From Chitinophaga niabensis (lineage in GTDB: Bacteria > Bacteroidota > Bacteroidia > Chitinophagales > Chitinophagaceae): a stretch of 64,000 bases of DNA. Under the pieces are notes generated by a model. That model was not told where the DNA came from and did no database searches. It saw only the letters and a program-made list of their open reading frames with translations. Positions 59,825-64,000 of the stretch are shown here, one piece after another. A program made the translations under genes and the position numbers. Position 1 is the first letter of the stretch. Every line of letters starts with the position of its first letter. The stretch is from NCBI RefSeq assembly GCF_900129465.1, contig NZ_FSRA01000001.1, forward strand, positions 2,730,482-2,794,481. The letters run 5' to 3'.

Positions 59825-59828
59825 GTTA

Positions 59829-60251
59829 TCAGGGACAACGGTAATTACCGGTCCATGAATAGGTGTGTGTACTGTACTCACCAAAATCGGTCTGGCTGTT
59901 GCAGTTGGCGTCGTTCCACTGCTCCTGGTCCTGCCCCACATAGGTGCGGCTGCCTGAGCATAACATCATCCAGTGTGTACTGGAGGAGGTACCGTAATCA
60001 GACACGTCTTCCACCTTCATTTCCAGCTCAACACAGGAAGAATACTGGTTAGGATTAAGAAGGGTCACAAACCTTTCTTTGAGCCCGTCGTGCTGGCAGC
60101 CATTATCTATCCAGCCATAATCATCCCAGCTGAAGGAGATGTTAGGTACCGGGCATGGTGGTGGCGGCGTGGCGGTCAAAGGGGTGGATTGAATGAGGGG
60201 GAGTAATGGCAATAGCAGTACGCATGCCATTTTCAGCATTGATGTTTTCAT
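59829..60251 (-). CDS. Small secreted cysteine-containing protein of unknown function
   Basis: 140 residues. A signal peptide (about 1-27, MKTSMLKMACVLLLPLLPLI) precedes a mature part with six Cys (in PPCPVPN, DNGCQHDG, SSCVELE, MLCSGSR, DANCNSQ and YRCP), enough for three disulfides. It is rich in Trp, Tyr, Ser and Asp, as in a small carbohydrate-binding or extracellular beta domain, but no family is recognised. It has its own terminator and so is probably a single-gene unit, between the PL6 lyase and the symporter. Confidence 0.68.
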   Translation of the reverse strand: MKTSMLKMACVLLLPLLPLIQSTPLTATPPPPCPVPNISFSWDDYGWIDNGCQHDGLKERFVTLLNPNQYSSCVELEMKVEDVSDYGTSSSTHWMMLCSGSRTYVGQDQEQWNDANCNSQTDFGEYSTHTYSWTGNYRCP

Positions 60252-60339
60252 AAAGTGGAAGTTTAAATAAAAAATGAAAAAAGGGTCTAACAGTCCGGGT
60301 TCAACGTTTGGGTCTTCATACCACTATAAAAATAAAAAG

Positions 60340-60359
60340 AGTAGCGCAATCGCTACTCC
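60340..60359 (-). terminator. Intrinsic terminator of the symporter transcript
   Basis: gagtagcg (60340-60347) and cgctactc (60352-60359) around caat, extended by flanking A/T, and followed on the minus strand by ctttttattttta. It lies 28 bp after the symporter stop. Confidence 0.8.
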
Positions 60360-60387
60360 TCTTATTTTATCTTTTATGCATGTTATT

Positions 60388-62019
60388 TTACCAGAACACG
60401 GTATACAGCGCAGTGAGGATACCGCAGATGATCACGGAACCCACTACAAAACCCGGTGATACCCGGAACATGGAAGTATCGATCTCAATTTCCTCACCTG
60501 TTGGTGCTGTTTTAGGTTTAGACAAACTGATCACGATCATGATGGCTACAATGAGCACGAAAGTGATCGACATCCTGTCCAGGAAAGGATAATCAGGGAA
60601 GGCGCCATTCGTCCATACCGGTAAGAACTTCAATATGGTAGAAATAGGAATGGTGAGCAATGTACCCGTGAGTGCTGCTGCTGCCGTAGTGCGTTTCCAG
60701 AAGAAGCCCATCAGGAAGATGGCCAGCACACCCGGGGAGATAAAGCCTACATATTCCTGGATGAACTGGTATGCCTGGTCCAGCGATTTCAGGGCAGGTG
60801 TTACCAGGGCTGCGAGTAACATGGCAATGACCACTGCCCATTTTCCTACGATCACCAATTGTTTTTCTGTAGCGCTCTTATTGAAGAACTTCTTATAGAT
60901 ATCCAGTGAAAAGATAGTGGAGATACTATTGGCCTTACCTGCCAGCGAAGCTACGATAGCTGCTGTGAGGGCTGCGAATGCCACACCTTTGAGGCCGGCC
61001 GGCAATAAGTTCATCAGAGTAGGATATGCCTGGTCCGGTTTTAACACACCGGCTGCATTTTTCATTTCTTCCTGGAACATGCCGTTCTTATGCAACACAT
61101 ACATCACGATGCCCGGTAATACGGCGATCACCGGCACCAGTAATTTCAGGAAGGCTGCAAACAATATTCCTTTCCTGGCGGTTTTAAGATCAGCTCCCAG
61201 CGCGCGTTGTGTGATGTACTGATTACATCCCCAATAGGCCAGGTTATTGATCCACATCCCTCCTATCAATACAGATAAACCGGGAAGGTCTTTATAATAA
61301 GCGTTCGACTTATCAAAGATCATATGAAAATGAGTAGGCGCCTCTTTGCGGAGCACCCCCAGTCCTTTCCAGATATCACCATCGTACCCAAACTTGTCTG
61401 CCAGCAGGGATAATGCGAGGTAAGTAGTGATCAATCCACCCACGATCAATACCAGCACCTGTACCACATCTGTATACCCGATCACTTTCATACCGCCCAG
61501 CGTTACCACCAGCGCAAAGATGCACAGGCCTGCAATACACCATTCAAAACTAATGGGTGTGATAGAAGTGATGGCCAGCGCGCCGAGGTAGATAATGGAA
61601 GTAAGGTTTACAAACACATACACCAGTAACCAGAACACGGCCATGATGGTACTTACCTTATCGTTGTACCGCCTTGAGAGGAATTGCGGCATGGTGTAGA
61701 TCTTGTTCTTCAGGTAAAGCGGAATGAAGAACACGGCTACGATGATCAAAGTGGCGGCGGCCATCCATTCATATGTAGAGATAGCCAGGCCCAATGCAAA
61801 ACCGGAACCGGACATACCGATGAAATGTTCCGCAGAGATATTAGATGCAATCAGCGATGCGCCGATCGCCCACCAGGTAAGCGAACCTTCCGCCAGGAAA
61901 AATTCCTTTGCGCTGGTGGAAGTTGCTTTCTTACGATGGTAGATATAATAACCATAACCGGCTATGGCAACAAAATAGATGAAGAATACAATGTAGTCAG
62001 CAAGCTGTAGTTTATTCAT
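60388..62019 (-). CDS. Sodium:solute symporter (SSS family, SGLT-like)
   Basis: 543 residues with about 14 membrane helices. SSS signatures include ASLIASNISAEHFIGMSGSG in helix 1, IYTMPQFLSRRYN after helix 2, and AALTAAIVASLAGKANSIST around helix 8 near the Na+ site. Close homologues import sugars, inositol, sialic acid or glucuronate-type solutes. It is 9 bp downstream of the acyltransferase-like gene, and the MIOX gene lies further upstream on the same strand, so inositol or a uronate is a reasonable guess for the substrate (inference). Confidence 0.92.
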   Translation of the reverse strand: MNKLQLADYIVFFIYFVAIAGYGYYIYHRKKATSTSAKEFFLAEGSLTWWAIGASLIASNISAEHFIGMSGSGFALGLAISTYEWMAAATLIIVAVFFIPLYLKNKIYTMPQFLSRRYNDKVSTIMAVFWLLVYVFVNLTSIIYLGALAITSITPISFEWCIAGLCIFALVVTLGGMKVIGYTDVVQVLVLIVGGLITTYLALSLLADKFGYDGDIWKGLGVLRKEAPTHFHMIFDKSNAYYKDLPGLSVLIGGMWINNLAYWGCNQYITQRALGADLKTARKGILFAAFLKLLVPVIAVLPGIVMYVLHKNGMFQEEMKNAAGVLKPDQAYPTLMNLLPAGLKGVAFAALTAAIVASLAGKANSISTIFSLDIYKKFFNKSATEKQLVIVGKWAVVIAMLLAALVTPALKSLDQAYQFIQEYVGFISPGVLAIFLMGFFWKRTTAAAALTGTLLTIPISTILKFLPVWTNGAFPDYPFLDRMSITFVLIVAIMIVISLSKPKTAPTGEEIEIDTSMFRVSPGFVVGSVIICGILTALYTVFW

Positions 62020-62028
62020 GTGGTGGAA

Positions 62029-63165
62029 TTAGATTTTGAGGAACCATCGTTTGCGATACAGGAAATAAAGCGCTGCTAATTCAATGGCCAGTACGCCGCA
62101 CCACAACCACACCTCATGAAATGCTTCGGGCGTAAACTTTATCAATCCTCCAAACAGGTACTGGGAAGTATGTTTGAAATTAACAATGCCATGCGATGCC
62201 ATGTAGATAAGGATGGCATTGGTGCCGATCCACACGAAGGGCATACTCCATTTCTTCCAGCCTGCGGCGTCTATTACAAGGTAGAAGAAGGATAACAACA
62301 GCAGGCTCCAGCCGGCGGTAACCAATACGAAAGAGCTGGTCCAGATATGTTTATTGAGCGGGAAGATAAGCCCCCAGGCATAGCCCAGTATTAAAGACAC
62401 TACGCCGGCCAGGGCCAGGTAACTGCCTTTCTTCGTCCGGCTCCACTCGCAGGACTTCAGGAAATCCCCGGTGAGTACACCCAGCAGGGCGCTGCCTATG
62501 GCAGGAACAGTAGAGAACAGCCCTTCCGGGTCAAATACTTCGCGGTAAAGATGGCCGGGCAGGAAGAGGCGGTCGAAATAACCGGCGAAGTTCCCTTCCG
62601 GCGTTAAAACACCGGCTCCAAAACCGGGTACCGGGATCAGCATCATGGCCGCCCAGTAACCGATCAGGAGGATCCCTACCCAAATGATGCGCATGCGTAA
62701 TGAGCAATTCAGGTAGATCAGGGCCGCAAAAAAGCAGGACAAGCCGATGCGGCCCAATACGCTGGCAAAACGGGTGTTCTCATATCCTTCCCAATGCAGC
62801 AGGCCGTTCACAACCATGCCCAATACAATGAGGATAAGGGTACGCCGTACCAGCGAGCTGTATATCTTCTTTTTGCCGACCACGGCCGCTTTTGCATAGG
62901 CAAAAGGCATGGATACCCCGGCAATAAAAATAAAAAGCGGGAAAATGAGGTCATAGAACGTGAAGCCGTTCCATTCGGAATGATGCAGCTGAACAGCCAT
63001 CGTTTCCAGTACAGGGTGATGTGTGGCCTTAGCAAGCTGGGTGAAGATCTCCTCCCCGCTAATGATCCAGAACATATCAAAACCCCTTAATGCATCCAGT
63101 GATTGCAGGCGGGACGATACATCCCCTGCCGGCATAGTGTTAGGTAAGCCCCCGGTATTAATCAT
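62029..63165 (-). CDS. DUF5009/heparan-alpha-glucosaminide N-acetyltransferase-like membrane protein
   Basis: 378 residues with about ten membrane helices. The N-terminal motif LQSLDALRGFDMFWI and the following HSEWNGFTFYDLIFPLFIFI are diagnostic of the HGSNAT/YeiB-like group, including the conserved catalytic-type His. Relatives transfer acetyl groups across the membrane to glycans. Bacterial members (DUF5009) sit in many carbohydrate loci of Bacteroidota. It lies 9 bp before the symporter gene, so both are co-transcribed. Confidence 0.88.
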   Translation of the reverse strand: MINTGGLPNTMPAGDVSSRLQSLDALRGFDMFWIISGEEIFTQLAKATHHPVLETMAVQLHHSEWNGFTFYDLIFPLFIFIAGVSMPFAYAKAAVVGKKKIYSSLVRRTLILIVLGMVVNGLLHWEGYENTRFASVLGRIGLSCFFAALIYLNCSLRMRIIWVGILLIGYWAAMMLIPVPGFGAGVLTPEGNFAGYFDRLFLPGHLYREVFDPEGLFSTVPAIGSALLGVLTGDFLKSCEWSRTKKGSYLALAGVVSLILGYAWGLIFPLNKHIWTSSFVLVTAGWSLLLLSFFYLVIDAAGWKKWSMPFVWIGTNAILIYMASHGIVNFKHTSQYLFGGLIKFTPEAFHEVWLWCGVLAIELAALYFLYRKRWFLKI

Positions 63166-63253
63166 CGTATAATTTCCCGATTTTTTCTGATACCCGCAAT
63201 AATCAGTGGTGTTATTTATTAGTTAGCGAGCGGTACAGGTATAGGTAAAGTTA

Positions 63254-63280
63254 TACTGCCGGATCCAGGACCCGGCAGTA
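63254..63280 (-). terminator. Hairpin after the inositol oxygenase gene
   Basis: tactgccgg (63254-63262) and ccggcagta (63272-63280), 9 perfect pairs, 5 bp after the stop. The T-run is poor (ataacttta), so termination may be partial. Confidence 0.5.
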
Positions 63281-63285
63281 GTATA

Positions 63286-64000
63286 TTAGAATTTCAGTGT
63301 TTTTGGCAGGTATTTAGCCACCAGGTCCTCATAATAAGGCCGCAGCTCTTTCCAATCCGGCGGAACCGGGTTCTTGGAATAGAGGTCGTAAGGGTTGAAC
63401 AGTTTCACCCATTTCAGCATTTCGCGGTCGTGATCATCCAGCAACTGCTCATAATCCCCTTCCCGGTGCCAGGAGTAAAAGGAGTGATAACGCAGCATAT
63501 ACAGGCCGGATTCCGGCAGGCTGTCCTTCATCATCTGGTACACATATTCATCATGGCCCCAGGACATATGCACGTTGCGGAGACCGCATCCTTTCTTATA
63601 TATACCTGTAGGCGTCTGGTATTCCGGGTTATTGAAATCCGGGTTGTTCTTAAAGAACTCAGGGTATACGATCTTATCTGAGTAGGCACAGCCTACGGGG
63701 AAGGTATCCCCCACTACTGCCCACTGCGGTTCGCCGAAGAGGCAGAGGGTTTTACCCATGTCGTGCATGAGCCCTACCAGCACCATCCAATCCGGGTGAC
63801 CATCCCTGCGGATAGCCTCTGCTGTTTGCAGCAGGTGCTGGAACTGGTCCAGGTCCGTATCCGGGTCAGAATCATCTACCAGCTGGTTAAGGAAGTCAAA
63901 TGCCTCCCAGATGGGCATCTCTTTTTTATTGAAACGCAGGTAATCTGCTCTTTTTTCCTGTACAAAATCATACGTTTGATAAGTATGGTTCAGCCGGTAG
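63286..64000 (-). CDS. Inositol oxygenase (MIOX), 5'-truncated by window edge
   Basis: The stop is at 63286 and the frame is open to the right edge. The first in-frame ATG (63918) is not the true start, because family sequence continues upstream of it ([20 protein letters not shown]). MIOX motifs include [20 protein letters not shown] (di-iron HD), [27 protein letters not shown] and [13 protein letters not shown], with the conserved iron-ligand His residues. It converts myo-inositol and O2 to D-glucuronate. About 30 or more N-terminal residues lie outside the window. Confidence 0.95.
   Translation of the reverse strand, partial: YRLNHTYQTYDFVQEKRADYLRFNKKEMPIWEAFDFLNQLVDDSDPDTDLDQFQHLLQTAEAIRRDGHPDWMVLVGLMHDMGKTLCLFGEPQWAVVGDTFPVGCAYSDKIVYPEFFKNNPDFNNPEYQTPTGIYKKGCGLRNVHMSWGHDEYVYQMMKDSLPESGLYMLRYHSFYSWHREGDYEQLLDDHDREMLKWVKLFNPYDLYSKNPVPPDWKELRPYYEDLVAKYLPKTLKF

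Noticed and set aside
1..64000. CRISPR arrays, intact insertion sequences, rRNA operons and prophage modules.
   Set aside because: No regularly spaced direct repeats, transposase frames, rRNA segments or phage structural genes were seen on either strand.

Overview
The window looks like a chromosomal segment of a Bacteroidota bacterium, most likely a Chitinophagaceae member close to Chitinophaga. This is inferred from gene families (GSCFA protein, outer-membrane beta-barrel protein with a carboxypeptidase-regulatory-like N-terminus, MHS-type MFS carrier, PL6 lyase, inositol oxygenase). A textbook Bacteroidota promoter (TTTG, 19 nt, TATCTTTG) also precedes the only tRNA gene. The species cannot be named from sequence alone. 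No rRNA, CRISPR array or intact insertion sequence was seen.

Layout. 1-7.4 kb: an RND efflux operon on the minus strand (outer-membrane channel, adaptor, start of the pump), a divergent FtsX/MacB-type permease without an ATPase, then two small secreted proteins. 7.7-15.4 kb: a visibly more AT-rich defence island. Here a type I restriction-modification operon (hsdR-hsdM-hsdS) continues through an ATGA overlap into a SIR2-domain gene. The island is preceded by an inverted repeat and a broken serine-recombinase C-terminus that runs into the terminator of a tRNA-Lys gene. 15.5-34.7 kb: ordinary chromosome, with a penicillin acylase-family enzyme, a BioF-like enzyme, MiaE, a patatin/beta-barrel protein, an MFS carrier, GSCFA, HMG-CoA lyase, RlmB, Nudix, GNAT enzymes (one fused to DinB), an EamA exporter and a group II decarboxylase. 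It ends with a DinB-AlkA-Ogt alkylation-repair operon that is divergent from a MocR-type regulator.

34.8-41.5 kb: a seven-gene TetR-controlled exporter resembling E. coli YbhGFSR plus TolC. Near-identical palindromes lie in front of the tetR and tolC genes. 41.5-44.8 kb: thioesterase, SDR, ArsR regulator and cardiolipin synthase. 44.9-49.8 kb: one apparent operon of a glycine-rich outer-membrane barrel, an ECF sigma factor, a putative anti-sigma factor and two Spy/CpxP-like periplasmic proteins, closed by a terminator. 49.9-55.0 kb: two unknown membrane or secreted genes, a histidine kinase, a LuxR-type response regulator and an S9 peptidase. 55.2-64 kb: a YdeI/DUF1801-like protein, a Tat-exported phospholipase C, a PL6 polysaccharide lyase, a cysteine-containing secreted protein, a sodium:solute symporter, a DUF5009-like acyltransferase and a 5'-truncated inositol oxygenase. 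The last three suggest uptake and oxidation of inositol or a similar polyol.

The strongest candidate for an under-described system is the hsdR-hsdM-hsdS-SIR2 operon. It looks like a restriction system carrying a translationally coupled NAD-depleting effector.
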